Assembly (NCBI GenBank): GCA_963662175.1
Contig: OY759222.1
Coordinates: forward strand, 19,044,222-19,108,221
Source: Aradus depressus
Taxonomy: Eukaryota > Arthropoda > Insecta > Hemiptera > Aradidae
Reading direction: 5' to 3'
DNA length: 64,000 nt
A program made the translations under genes and the position numbers. How positions within the stretch are numbered: position 1 is the first letter of the stretch; each line of letters begins with the position of its first letter. Positions 35,599-50,500 of the stretch are shown here, one piece after another. Under the pieces are notes generated by a model. It was not told the origin of the DNA. It saw only the letters and a program-made list of their open reading frames with translations, and made no database searches.

Positions 35599-38500
35599 CG
35601 CTATTTTATTTAGGTCCCAGACATTTGGAAGGTGGACGGTTGAGGTGAGAACCTCCTTTTTCTTGAAATGATTATCATTATTTTTCGAGTTATTTACCTG
35701 GGTCAAGATAAAATGAACACCCTGTATACATTCTTGAAAAAGAAGGAAAACATAAAAAAATCATAGAATAATAAAAGAAAATAATAATAAATTTGCCAAT
35801 TAGATACCCACTTATCATCATAACAACGCATTTGTCATAGCAACTTATCATCATAACAACCAATGTGTCATACCAACTTATCATCATAACAACCAATTTG
35901 TCATACCAACCAATCAGATGTAGTATTTCAAGACCGTTGATAAAATTGTAGATTTTCCTCATGAACCCTTCCATGAAGATGACCTCTGAGAGACAGATAC
36001 ACATGTACTTCAGCTTGGTAGGGAAAGTCTGAGAAAAAAAAAAAGACAAGGTAAATAATAGTTTAGTCTATTTCCATCGGTACAGAAAGAAAAAAAAGAA
36101 AATGAGTCGATGAATCATAGACAATGTACTTCGACAGCATTAATTAAGTATGTCTAACTCAGAAACTTCTGGATCATCATAAAAATTCCATGCCGATCCC
36201 CCTTTTAATTTACGTGTCGATACATTCATTGCAAGAAGAGTTATTTAGGTTTTTGAATTATGTCCCACTTCCCTTTAGGATGAAAATTAATAGATGTCGT
36301 GCATATCATGTCCTGGATCCATATATAAAAAGGTCTAGCCGGATAAGAGTACGAAAACTGCCCCCAACGATTTTCGAATGGGCAATTGACCGACAGTTTG
36401 CACATATAAAAAGAAAATTTTCCTGAAAATTTCAGCTCCCAACTCCCATTATTCGATGAGAAAAAAAAAAATAATAAGAAAGGAATGAATATTATTATTA
36501 TTATGAGAATAAAAGTTATTGAGTAGTGCGCAATTTCTTGTGCAGGCGGTTAGAGTTCGATATCCGAACACGGCAAAAAGTTGCAGTATAAAAATTTAAT
36601 TAAAAAAAAGTCTTCATAAAATTATGTTGAAAAAATAGTACTGTTAACAACCGTTTAAAAAAATACTGCTATATATTTATTGTATTTTGCAAAAATAAAA
36701 ACTATGTATATTTCACGACATTATTTTAATAAAAACTCATGATATCATATTATCACCTTAATACTACAAGTAGACATCTCGAAATTATAAGTTTTGATAA
36801 AAACGCAAATGTTTTTTTTTTTTTTTTTAATCAGCCGTTGTAGAATGACCCAAATTGAACTGCTGTCATTTTCACACAAGTTCTTAACATATTTTCTTAG
36901 AGTTGTCTACTTCTAGCATAACAGAGATACCTGCAAAATACAACTAATGGTACAATTATCCCATACATGCCGATTTTCGAGTTATCTATTAGTATTAAAG
37001 TGACTATATATAGAAAAATGCATTATATCATATAATAGATATAAACGAAAATAACCGAAATAAATGATTTTTAATTTTTTTAACATTGTTGCACCACACC
37101 GAAAAGAACACATAAGAACCACATAAGAACTTCAAAAAAAATCGACAGTTTCATACCCGCAAAGATGAAAATTTCATTTTTTTTTCTTCTCATCGAATAA
37201 TGGGAGTTGGGAGCTGAAATTTTCAGGAACATTTTCTTTCTATATGTGCAAACTGTCGGTCAATTGCTCATTCGAAAATCGTTGGGGGCAGTTTTCGTAC
37301 TCTTATCCGGCTAGACCCTTTGGTGTCGATACGTCATTACATAAACAGTTTTTGAGTTGAGCACCCCTCCTTCTTTCTGATCCTTATGGAGTTTTTTAAT
37401 TAACATATAAAAGTTTGTATTCATAACTCAATACTTGCAGCATCTCAGGTGTTTGCGTTAAAACCCTCACCAATTCTCCTTCCCTTTGCTCAATTGGACT
37501 GGGTTTTGAATTTACACTCTAAATTTCATGTTCAAACTTTAATTACAACTATAGTTATTAGAGATTTTGTGTTAAGCTCCCCTCTCCCTGGACCCCCTAC
37601 CCTTTAGTCGATGTGGCTGAAGATTAGTAGGGTGGAGATTACAGGGTTCTCAATACATATATAATCATCCGTGTCTATATATTTGTTCCATCGGGAGTTA
37701 TTGTGATCACAGACACATACACATAAACATTCTCATTTTTGGAATGGGCCCGGAAAACATCAAATTCAGGTAAAAATTTCTCCATAGAATTTCTGACCGA
37801 TTACGTAACTTCACCAAAACTTTTTTTTTTAACTTTGGCGCATCGACAATTGAGGTCATTAGCGCTTGTGCAACTTGGATATTCGCTCGGTGGGGGCACC
37901 TTCAGTGGGGCTATCTCTCCTGACTGCTCTGACGCAGCAGCCCATTGTACCGCTTTGTACTCCGTTACATCGGGGTTCTCTCCCTGTCACTGCAAGAGCG
38001 GCAGAAGAGGGACATTACCCACCTCCTATTATAGGTTAGGTTTTATGACTCATGCCCGGGCTTTTAACTACGAGGTCATATCGCCTACTACCAGAGCGCT
38101 CTATCGTCACTCTGGTGGACATGAGCCCGACTCTACTGTGGGAGCCCTAAATTTTGCCTACCCTAAATTTTTATTCACCTAGGGCAGGGGTCTTTAACGA
38201 GTACCTGACATCGTACAGGCTCGGGACCATCGCTTAACGTCCCATCCGAAGGACGGCGTGCTTAAGTGTATTTTACCTCCCAGATAAAATAAACTAAGGG
38301 CCTCGGTCGGGCTACGAACCCACAACCTTGAGCTCAGAAGTCAAGCACGCATACCACTGAGCTACCGGCGCCCTCCCTCCTATTTAATTTTATTATATAA
38401 ATCAATATTCCGCAAGAATTGCAGTAACTGCATATAAATAAATATAAATTTATATATAAATATAAATTTCTCATAGCCGAGAAAGTAAAATTGTCTGTTC

Positions 38501-41500
38501 CTCCAAAGCCCCCCGACTACCTGCCTTTCAAAATAACCTAGTAGATGCAGTCCTGTATTGTACCATTAAGTTCAGCTTCGTCCAATCACTCCTGCCAATC
38601 CAAGCTAGGTTCAACTACCATTTTTTATACTTTGTTTTGATTGTTCATCTTGTAGAATTTAAATGAAATAAGTCTAATAAAAAAATAAAAAGGCTTATTT
38701 ATATTGAGTATTTTCCTCTAAGCCTGAATTCTCCAATTAGATATCTAATACATGCAATCTTCTACTTTTTTTTTTTTTTTTTTTTTATGAAATTAATTTT
38801 AATACATTGAAATCGATGTCCAAAAGGAGGTATTTTTATATATTTATATGTACATAAAATATATGCCCAAAAAAACATTTGATATAATTTTAAGTAATTA
38901 GTTTATATGATTTCTTTTCAAAAATTAATTTTTTTTTTTTTTTATATTTAGTTAACAAATTTATAATGTATATTTAAGTTAATAAACCCAATATTTGTTC
39001 TCGTACTCTATGCTATTCATTTTCCCTGTTAACTCAGTAAAATAACTTATACCTTTGGATTAGATTTAAAATTTTTAAAGAAGAAACAAAATGGCATCTC
39101 ATTATTATTTTTAGAAGAAATCCAATTGAAATTATTATTAATTGAAATTTTTTTTAAATACGTACATTTTCTTCAAAATTGCACGTCTTGAACTTTCGAT
39201 ATTTTTTAGGGCCCTTTTCGGAAATTACTGTAAAAATAAAAATTTACTCTTGAAACACTATCCCACTCTACGTCAACATAATTCAAAGCTAAAAATATAG
39301 TTATATTACCTGTAATTCGGAGAAGTCGTGTAGTTGCATGGCAGTAGAGAAGTCTAACAGCATGTGTGTGAGGTTGGGACATTTGTTGGCTAGTTCGTGT
39401 AGCACCGTGTGAGTGATCAGCTCTATCGGCAGTTCTATGTACCTTAGACTTGGACCGAACCGGATACTGAAACATATTGTTTACATATAGGTACTAGAGT
39501 AAATTCCAAAGAACAATATCTCGATGTAACGAAAAACCGTTACCACAATATATCAGAACACCTACTGTGGTAAAGTAAATTATATTATTAGATATAAATA
39601 AATAAATACAAATATAAATAATAATTGAATTAATAATAATGAAATTATAAAATTAAATAAACAATAAATTACCACATTTCCTGTAGAAATTTTATAACTC
39701 TGGTCTTTTACTAAATTTTGATTTCTACAGTAATTTCCGAAAAGGGGCCTAAAAAAGTATTAAAAGTTCAAGACGTGCAATTTTTAAGAAAGTGCAAGCC
39801 AATTTAAAAAATTTCAATTAACAAACTTTTCATTTGGATTTCTAAAGAGATGCCAAATTGTTTTTCTAAATTTTTCAAAAATATTAAATCTAATCCAAAG
39901 GTTTTTTAAATCATCTTACAGGGACAACAGGGAAAATGAATAGAATAGAATTTACGAGAACAAATAATTATAGTTAATTTAAACTGGGAACTAGGTGATT
40001 CATGAAGGTAAGATTAAATAGTAAAATAAGAAGGAGGCCTAGCGCTTTCTGAGAAAACAGAACTGTAAGCTCAGGTCCCTAGGTGCACGCACCAGCCCAA
40101 CCTATGTTCCCTGTCACCATTGATATCCAGTACGGTTGACCACCTACCTGATGAGCGCCAAGAGAGCCTCTAGACTGGCCACATGAAGACCTGAGACTTC
40201 AGGTCGAAGGGAGACAGACTTCCAAAGGCGGGTATCATAGGCTATCATCCTCCACTTCTTGCAGACCCTAGCCAGCCGACACACCTCGCAGTGAGTCAGG
40301 TAGCTGAAGATGTGAAGCAGCACCTTGTCCGGCAGCTTCTCTATTGTCTATTGTATGTGTACATAATATTTTTAAAAATTGTCAAAAATATTTGTTCATA
40401 AAAACAATTAAAGTCAATATGATGCATTATGCCTATTGGTTAGAGGGTTGGGGTTGCCAAGTCATTATTTAAATATCGTAAAACATTTCTTTTTAAACAT
40501 GAGCGATCGCTTAAATATCCAAGAGGCGTTATTTACTTACGCATTTTTATTTTTCCATAGTACATTGGTGTAAGCCAATAATTCCAACATTTTAAATTAT
40601 TAAACTGAGACATTATTATATTTTATTTGATCAACAATTACATATTTAATTATAATAATTATTAATAAAAAGACGTAAAATAATCATATTTATCAATAGT
40701 TAGTAATTGTGACTCATGCCCGGGCTTTAACTACGAGGTCATATTGCCTACTACCAGAGCGCTCTTTCGTTGCTCTGGTGGACAAGAGGCAGTCTCCTAA
40801 ATTTTGACTACCCTAAATTTTTATTTACCTAGGGTAAAGGTCTTTAACGAGTAGGTACCAAACATTGTACAGGCTCTGGACCATCGCTTAAAGTCCATTC
40901 GAAGGACGGCATGCTCAAGGTTTTATTTTTTACCTCCCAGATAAAAATCTAAACAGACCAACCTAAAAACCTCTCAGCTACCGGCGCCTATTAATATATT
41001 AACACAATGCCCGAAATAAATTCAATTCTACTTTTCACAGTTATTCGCAGGGAGTAAAATAAAAACGTAGTATTACCCTCATCATCAGACTAACTGATAA
41101 ATGTTTTTTTTAATATAATAATTTAAATAATGAGGGCGCCGGTAGCTCAGTGGTATGCGTGCTTGCCTTTTGAGCTCAAGATCATGGGTTTGAAACCCAG
41201 CTGAGGCCCTTAGTTTATTTTATCTGGGAGGTAAAATAAACTTAAGCACGCCGTCCTTCGGATGGGACGTTAAGCGATGATCCCGAGCCTGTACGATGCA
41301 AAATTTAGGACTCCCATAGTAGAGTCGGGCTCATGTCAACCAGAGTGACGAAAGAGCGCTCTGGTAGTATAATAACTATAATAATTTAAAAAAGTAAAAT
41401 GAAAAATATAACTCTGTAATAAATAAATTACAAAAAAATTAACAATTTCAAGTTTCATCACAGATACTAGATTTCTGTTCCCTATCTGAGACAGAGTTGG

Positions 41501-44500
41501 CCTCGAAAGCGGACTAGCACAAATAATAACATATGTGAGAGCTCAGACTACCTTATTTTAGAAACTGTGAAATATTTTTTTATTATTTCTATTCTTTTGC
41601 AGATGTCAACAAAGTCTAATTAATTATTGTGGAATTTATTATTTATTTTTACAAAAATGTATTGAACAACCGTTTATTTCAAGATAAAAACTTTATTTAA
41701 AGCTTTGACTTTCATTAAAAAAATATAAATAAATAAAAAGCTCGTTATTAAAATTTTCAAAATGTAGAGAAATCTTTTTCTAAATTAATGAATAATGTGC
41801 TACCTGGTATAACTTTATTATACATACAAGATGGCAACCCTGGTGTTAGTGAACAATACAGGCACAAGCATGTAGAAAAAAAGAACATATCAGAAAGAAA
41901 AAGAGAAACAAACATAAAAATAAGCTGTTTAAAAAAAAAACCAACATAAATACATAACTGACTTATACAAAATGTTTGCAAAATCAGGGAAGGAAGTTAG
42001 AACATATTTTTAGGTTATGTAAAGTGCTCAACACTGAAAACATTAGGAAGAGTTTAAAACACAAAATAATGTGAAAAAAGATAACAGAAGAAAGGAGGAA
42101 AAGTGGAGAGAAGAGTAATTTGTTGTTTTCACTATTGGTAAATTTCAGATCCACCAAGAAAAATTATATATAGGCTGTTTTAATAGTATGAGTCACCCAC
42201 ACTTTTCCGCTGTTTGTACTTAATTGATTTAAATAAAGAAAATAATATTTTTCTTTCTGTGTCTCTTTATTTTTTAATTACACAAATATCATTTGAAAAA
42301 ATTTCATAAATAAAAAAAAAATGTGCCATCTTAAAAAGATTTCTGAGAGCTCATTATGATCCGACCTCAACAGTTAAAGGTTAAAATTTAATGTTATTTA
42401 ATAACATTGTACTAATCGTGTTGATTACGTAGATCATTTTTGCTTAATTCTGGCTCAAACATTCAAAAATACCGAGGAGAAATTTAAACAGATTTTTTTT
42501 CACGAATTGGAGATACATGATGGTAGAGTAATAGATATTGAAGATAGTGTTAAAAAAAGTTCTTTAGGTGGCAAGTTTAATTTTTTTTTTTTTTTTTTAA
42601 CATTTTTTATTCATGAAAATGTTCAAATTATATTTGTGTTATTAAATAATAGAGACATATATAAAAACATAATTTGTACACCTATATATAACTACCTACT
42701 ACCCTTTTACAGCTGATACCCATTTATTTTCTGGTGAATTAATTTTACATGTTTTTCATGCAGTAGGAACAATCCATAAGTTCATACTTCGTAAAATTAA
42801 GCTTCGCTACTTACAAAGGATATAAAAATCAGTATGATAATGATAAATTCATATATTCGTTTTTCATTTTCTATAATAACTGAATAAGCATATTATATTG
42901 TAATGTATAGAACTTCATTTGTGTAAATACAGTTACAACCAATATATCTACACCAAATATCCTTGGCGAAAGATAATGAAGCCTAATTTTGTGCAGTACC
43001 TACGAAGTATGAACTTATGGATTGTTCATATTGCAGAAAAAAACATTCAAAATTAATTTACCAGGACATAAATGGGTATCAGCTGTAAAAAGGTAAGTCT
43101 ATTTTCAAGAATTCAGCCTAGCAATAATATAATGAGAATGGCTCCTTCTTCTTTTCAGTCAGTGAAAAAAATGCATACTCCCTATCAATTTCAATCCTCG
43201 AAAATAGAATTATGGAGAGGTTTAGACAAGAAAATCTTCTTAATAATCGTTCTATTGTTACGTATAAGTGGTCTAAGTTGACAGCCAATGAAAAGTTTTA
43301 CAGTTAAAAAGTGAAATTTTTTGTTCTATCGAAAAGCAGTATTTTTTCTTTGTAACTAGCTACTGGCGGGTTTTGCTACAATCTGCTATTTTCTACTCAC
43401 CGTGTTCGCAAAAGGACTTCTCAGAACTCCAGTTCCATCGTCGATGTAGACCTGGGATCTCTCCACAGCTAGCTGCCCCCACACCTAGCCCAAGCACGAC
43501 CCAAACCAGAGGTCAGATACAGTAGAACACATTATAGTGCCTAATGGACAGTTTCATGGCCACATCCACAACTCGTAAATTAATTGTCACAATATATTTA
43601 TTTAAATAAAGTTTTAAAATAGAAAAACGTCAGATTAATAAACTAGGAGTATCCGCGAAAAAAAAAAAATTACCTGATTTGAACATGAAATTATTTATTT
43701 AATAAGTGTGGTTTTAACGTCGAGGGGCTTGAATTACGAAGTTGGGGGCCATGGTGGCCGTGCGGGGAAGAGCGCAGGGCTTTGGTGTCACATGGTTTGC
43801 AGGTTCGAATCCCGTCCGGTTTTATTTTGTAGAAAGAACTCTCACCAGGGGCCATGGATGTCGTAAATAACTAGATAACATAGGGACATGACTAATATGC
43901 ATCGTACATAATTCCAAAAAAAATAAATAAATACGAAATATCGCCTACTGCCATCAGAGCCCGACTCCACTCTGGGAGTCCTAAATGTTGCCTATCCAGG
44001 TTCATTCTCATAGGTTGGGGGGTCTATAACGAGTACCTGATATTGTACAGGCTCAGGGCCATTTCTAAACGTCCAATTCGAAGGCGTGATAAAGTTTTTT
44101 CGTTAAACCTCTCACGTAAAAAACCTAAATGCCTAACCAGGTTATTATGACTCATGCCCGGGCATTACCTACGAGGTCATATCGTCTACTACCGGAGCGC
44201 TCTCTCTTCGCTCTGATGGACATAAGCCAGATTCTAAATGTTGCCTGCTCAGTTATCACATAGCTTAATAGTCCCATCCGAAAGGTTTAACGTGAAATTA
44301 GCAACTTGATTCATGCACCTTTTTTGATTTTTGATATAATTGTATAATGTAGCATTTCATTGGGATAGCATTTTGTGCAAAAGTTGGTCGAAAATCTTTT
44401 GAAATTCTCAATAAAATTAAAATTTGTATTGGATTCAGAATTGAGCTTTAATTTTCAATTTTTTCGGGAATCTATATATATATATATATAGATTAAATAA

Positions 44501-47500
44501 AAGTAAACAATTAAATAGAACTAAATATTTTCTTAATTTAGCAGAAACAATTCTAAGATTTAGTTTTTCTCCCCAAAAAATGTCTATAATAAATTTTCTA
44601 TGGAATAGAGAAGCGAAAATTGGAACTTCAAAAATTAGAATGAAATGTTGAGTACAAACCGGAAGGAAGTAACAACACGATACACTTTTAAATGCGTAAA
44701 CTAACTTTTTTTTTAAATTAATACAAATTAAATTTTATAATATAAAAATATTTAAATAATTCAGGATGTGACCATGAAAGGTAAAATTGCAAAATAATAA
44801 TTGGATAAATACCGACATCGTCACACATCTTGAAGCCTCAGGAAACGACGGAGCTTGAGAAGAATTTTTTTTCTTTTCTACTTGGGAAAAAATACGTCAA
44901 CAAAACAGGTTTGAGTTGGAGTCCAGACTGGGTGTATTTTGGGAGTCTTCTTACAATAACCAAATTAAAAATAGCAACCTTTCATATTATTTAGATACTC
45001 CTATAAATAAAATATAAAAATTAAAATTACTCTCAATTTACATAAATATGGTATCTATATTTTTATTTTTATAATTAAAAATATGTCTGAATTATTGAAT
45101 TGTATAATAAACTAATATAGAGTCAAGTACCAAATATTATTATTATTTTAATTTTTTTTTATTTCGAATAAATAAAAATATCTTAATTTTTCCCTGAATT
45201 TTTTTAGAAGAACGGTTTTAAAAAAATATGAAAGTGTTTGTACCTCGTGTCCAATGTTGGTGGAACCTCTCAAGACTAAATAGCTCAGATTATAAATAAA
45301 CTGCCCCTGTTAACCCAAATATTACTTGTACACAAATTAAAAGGAAAAGTTATTTTATATATATAGTTAATATTAGTGATAATATTCTGGATATTCAAAT
45401 ATTTACTTTTTTTTATAGTTATTATAACTCATGCCCGGGCTTCTACTACAAGGTTATATCCCCTACTAACAGAGCGCTCTTTCGTCACTCTGTTGGACAT
45501 GAGTCCGACTCTACTATAGAAGTCTTAAATTTTGACTACCTAAATATTTATTGATCTAGGTTAGGTGTCTTTAACGAGCAACTGACATCGTACAGGCTCG
45601 GGACCATAGCTTAACGTCCCATCCGAAGGACGGCGTGCTCAACGTTTTTTTCTTTACCTCCAGGATAAAATAAACTAAGAGCCTCGGCCGGGTCTTGAAC
45701 CCGCGACATTGAGCTCAGTCAGCAAGCACGCATACCATTGAGCTGTAGCCTTATATATATTACGATGATTTTCGCCACTTGTTCCACTTTGAATAATTAA
45801 GACATAATATTACTTTGATACAAAAACAATTACATTAATAAGATAAATTAATTAACTATTAAGTGTAACATCAATAAACTAAATACACCCCCCCCCCCCC
45901 CCCACACAGATATATACATTTAATGACTTGTATTTTTCAAATATAAATTATATTTATTTCGATTTTTTCAATATTTTGAATTTTTTTAAATCTCAGTTTT
46001 CATGTAAAAAACATTAAAAAAATGGACTTGAAAAATAAAATAAAACTTGTTTATTTAAGATATTGTCTAATTTCACTAACTATATATACATGGGAGTACT
46101 TTCGGTATTTCTACCATACTCAGCCAAAAGCATAAGCCTTATGCTTTTGGCTGAGGATGGTAGAAATACCGAAAGTACTCCCATGTATATATAGTTAGTG
46201 AAATTAGACAATATATTAAATAAACAAGTTTTATTTTATATTTCAAGTCCATTTGAATTATTTCACAATATCTCTGCAATAATGTCAGTTTTCATTTAAA
46301 AAATGTCCTAGACAGACCCTCTCAAATTAAAAATAATTCCTCATAATGAAAAATATATATATATTTTTTTTGTCATAAAAATCACTAATAAATTTCTTAT
46401 ATTTTATTGTGTAATATATTTAAAAAATTTTGAGCTATATAAACATATCTTCTTTTTGAGTAAATATTATCCACATTTTTAATTATATATGTAAATATGA
46501 AAGTGTGTTAACAGATATTATTAATATATAGTTTGTATAGTTATTGTTTTTCAGCATATTTTTTTCCTTGTGTTTTTTTTCCGCTTGCCAATTTCTTCAC
46601 AAATTTTAAAACTATATTTATTATTAACAATAAGAAAAAAAATATATAAAATCAATTACACATATTTTTGGAATTTAGCTTCAGAATTATTTATTTCTGA
46701 AGGAATATTAGTTGCTGTTTTATATTCTTTTTACCTATTGACTTTCGAAAAATAATTGTTTTCTTTGATTCTCAAATATCCAATAGAGTATTTCAGGCAG
46801 CATATGAGACGTCTCAAGAAATCAACTGTCAAAAACTGTACTGAAGATGGGCCAAAAGTTTCAAATAACACACCTGTCTAAATAAACAAAATAGACTTCG
46901 GAAATTATAAATAAGGAGAAAATGAACAAAAATAAATACTACATCTACGTACAACAAACAACAAGAAAAAAAATATATAGGTCAATTCAAAAAACCAAAG
47001 TGGTAAAAACGTATAGTTGGTTCATTTTAAGTTGACAGGTGAGATCACATCAGTGAGATCATGTCGTTACACCTATATCACCTTCATAATGGTCTGTTTC
47101 CACTTCATGGGGAAGAGTAGGGATGGGAGATGCGCACGCAGCCCCTCTAACCTCAACAGCCAACTCAAAATGATCCAACCTCATATATGTAGTATATTAT
47201 TCAAAGTAATAGGTATTCAAGCTCAGAAAAAATGTTAAATAAAACTTACAGTAGCTCTACTACGTAAATAGTTTAAATCCACAGTCCTGTATTGGATATT
47301 TCCTGACATCTAAGCAAAATATGAGTCTATGTCATACATGAAATATAAAAATATTAATATTATTACTTTTTACTTGATCAATATAAATAAAATAGGTATA
47401 AGACCAAATAAAAAAATTAAATAAGTCATTCTAAGCTAACCCTCATCCCAACGCTTGCCTACATGTTTCGTTTTTTCCATAGAAATTATTGTAAACAAAC

Positions 47501-50500
47501 CTCAAGAAATCATCATCAATTATTATTATTTTGCTTTTTATATATTTTATTTATTTATTTACAACTAGATCGAGAATTAGTCACGTATAGCCAAGAAGGA
47601 ATCCTGATGTTAATTGCCAAAAAATGAATAAAAAACCACTGAATTTGCTTCTGTCTTAATTGTTATTTATTTTTTATTAACATTCAACAAAAGGATTATA
47701 ACGGCTATAAGAGACTAATCTTAGAGCCAAGTTGCTTAAAAATATAATCAAATATATTTAAAAGTTAAAAAAAATATATACATATATAAAAAAATTATCT
47801 GTCAGTTTAGTGGTACCTACACAAAACTGCAACTATTCATTTTGAATGGTGATAATTATTACTTCCAATGCGAAAATTTATATTACAAGAATAATTTCAT
47901 TATGAGTATTGAAATACAGATGAATAATAGATTTATAATAATTTTTCACTGTTCTATAAACAGTGGAAAGATAAATAATCTGAGAAATAAGCCTAACATT
48001 TTTTTTCACTGAAAGTTCACAATGCAGTTTTCTAGAAGAGAACATTTTAAATTAACTTTGAACCGTATATAGTTTTGAATATAACAGAAATGTGTACGGT
48101 TTATGTATAAAATATATAAATAAATGTATTATATGTTTTAATATTTTTTAAACTAATCTATTAAATTCAAATGAAGGTTTACAGAAAATATGAACATCAC
48201 GGAACTGACGACTGTTTTAGTGCTTCAGTTAAGCTTCACTTTATTTTTTTTTTCTTATTAAAACATAAATAACTATAATTTCTTATTTTCAAATTAAATG
48301 AAATATATTTATTTTCCTCTTGAATATTAAATGAAATAATAAAAAATAAAATAATAATAGTATTTATTTGAATTCCAAGTGTTGGGATGGTGGTGCTATC
48401 TGTTAGTGAATGGGAGGTACTACCGTCCGAAGGGGGCCGACATTGCGGTCCTCCCTAGCTCCGAATCCAGCCGTCACTTCCACTGATAGGGTACCCCAAG
48501 TGTCCATCACCTCTGACATACATAAAGTATTGTTTAATTATTATAAATTGTTTAACATAATAATATTGTAAAAAAAGTTCACATTAATTCAAACTTTTTT
48601 TTTTTTTTTTCAGTTATATACAATGCTCATAGAATGAAAATAAAACCAACTAAAAAAAAAAAAGTTAAACCAGTCCTTAGCGGAGAAAAACTATTTAGTT
48701 TACTGCCCTTTGAGAAAAAGTTTTCATAAAGAGTAAGGGAATTATTTCCATATTTCCGAAATCTGGAACGTCCCGAAACATCGTTGGGATACAAACACTT
48801 CCGAAGAGTTTTTTTTTTTTTGAAAAATAGTTATCTTAATTTTTATTAAATTGAAAAATGTGTCGACTTATTATAAACGTATCTTGTATTAATTTTGTTT
48901 ATGTACTCATATATTTTTAAGTAGGTACCTATTTATTTGTTCAGTTTTTATTAATTTCATTTTACTTTTTTTAATAGTTTTGTTATTACTACTAATCATA
49001 GATGTGTTAGACTCAAGTAGTTATAAATCTAATTTACAAGCTATCTTAATGTATAAATTATTTTGACGTATCCTATTACCATGTTTTGGTTTAACGGAAA
49101 TAAATGTATTATTATTATTATTATGCATCGTACATAATGCCAAAAAATACTTCCCCAGCACGAATTAATTAAGTTTTCGCTCTCCCTCCAAAACCAATAG
49201 ACCCTGACTGATATAGAGGCTTCTCAATTCTCTTACTGATACTGAATTTTGTGTCGAAACATCGGCAGTTATTAGGGTTTTTGAGTTGAATTCACCACCT
49301 CTGATCCATCTCTTCCCTTCGACTGATTTCATGGAAATTTTACAGTTGCTGTTCTTATGGCGTTTTGAATTTAGATATAAAATTTCATGTTGATACATTC
49401 AATATAAAAAGAAGCTGAGCAGTGATGGTAAAAGTGAAGCAAGTCAGAGGAGAAAAGGTCGTTCGGGCGCCATTTATTATATGCTGTTTATACCGTTGAA
49501 GATATATCAAGTTGATGTATGGAGAAATTGTTGGCAATAAAAATTTATACAAAAAAGACAGCAACAGCAGATACTTATTTATAACATAGAGTATTTGAGT
49601 CCACCAGAATCAAAACTCACAATATCCAAAAATCAAAATTTTGGGAATTTGACAAAAACCGCTCTCGACTACAATTTGCTTCGTCGGTTCTTGTAAATGT
49701 TTTTTTTTACATCCTGTTAGCACTTTAAAATGAAATACATACAAAAAAAACTAATTTTTATATAGCGTTATAAAAATAAAAGCAGTAAGATTTTTAATTT
49801 TGAAACCAATGTTTGGATAATGTGAGTTTTGATTCCCACCACATAGGATAATGTTAGTTTTGTTACCAACTTTCTCAAACATGTATAAATAAATCAAAAC
49901 CATTCAGCATTTTCAAATGCAATTTATTGTTACAATTATTACAACTTAAAATAATTTTTAAAAGAGTGAAAAATGATTAAAATTGAAATTATAATTTTAC
50001 ATAAAGCATAGGTAATAATACAATTTTATTTAAAATAAAAACTGCAAAAAAATACAGCACAAAACAAAAAAATAAACAATAACCTCTTTGAGCTGGTTAT
50101 GCTTGATAATACTGCTTTCTGGTTGGTTAAAAGACGCCTAGTGTCAGAACTAACATTATCCACTAGGATTATCTATTTGACTCCAACCCTCAACTTCTAG
50201 CTCCATTAAACCTAGGATATGGTGACTTTTGATTTGAACCAACGCCATATTTGAATTCAGCCCAATAAATTGCAAAAATAACCACTGCCATCTCAATTTT
50301 GCTAATTTTGGATATTGTGAGTTTTGATTCTGGAGGACTCATTTATCTTTATATATAAATCGGTAGTTTTGACGGATCGTATGTTTGTAACTATATGGAG
50401 CGGTACTTGCTTCTTTAATGTTTCAAAAAAATTTAGTTAGCAATGGTTTTCAATAGTATTTTTTCTGCTCTATTCAATAGTGAACTCAGTTCCTACCAAA

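Noticed and set aside
36190..36426. Plus frame with basic peptide (IKRSSRIRVRKLPP)
   Set aside because: The same text recurs inverted at 37180-37322 as an arm of a repeat element; no homology recognised.
37739..38182. Plus-strand frame of 147 codons
   Set aside because: Its second half is the antisense of a SINE-1 copy and the first half has no domain.
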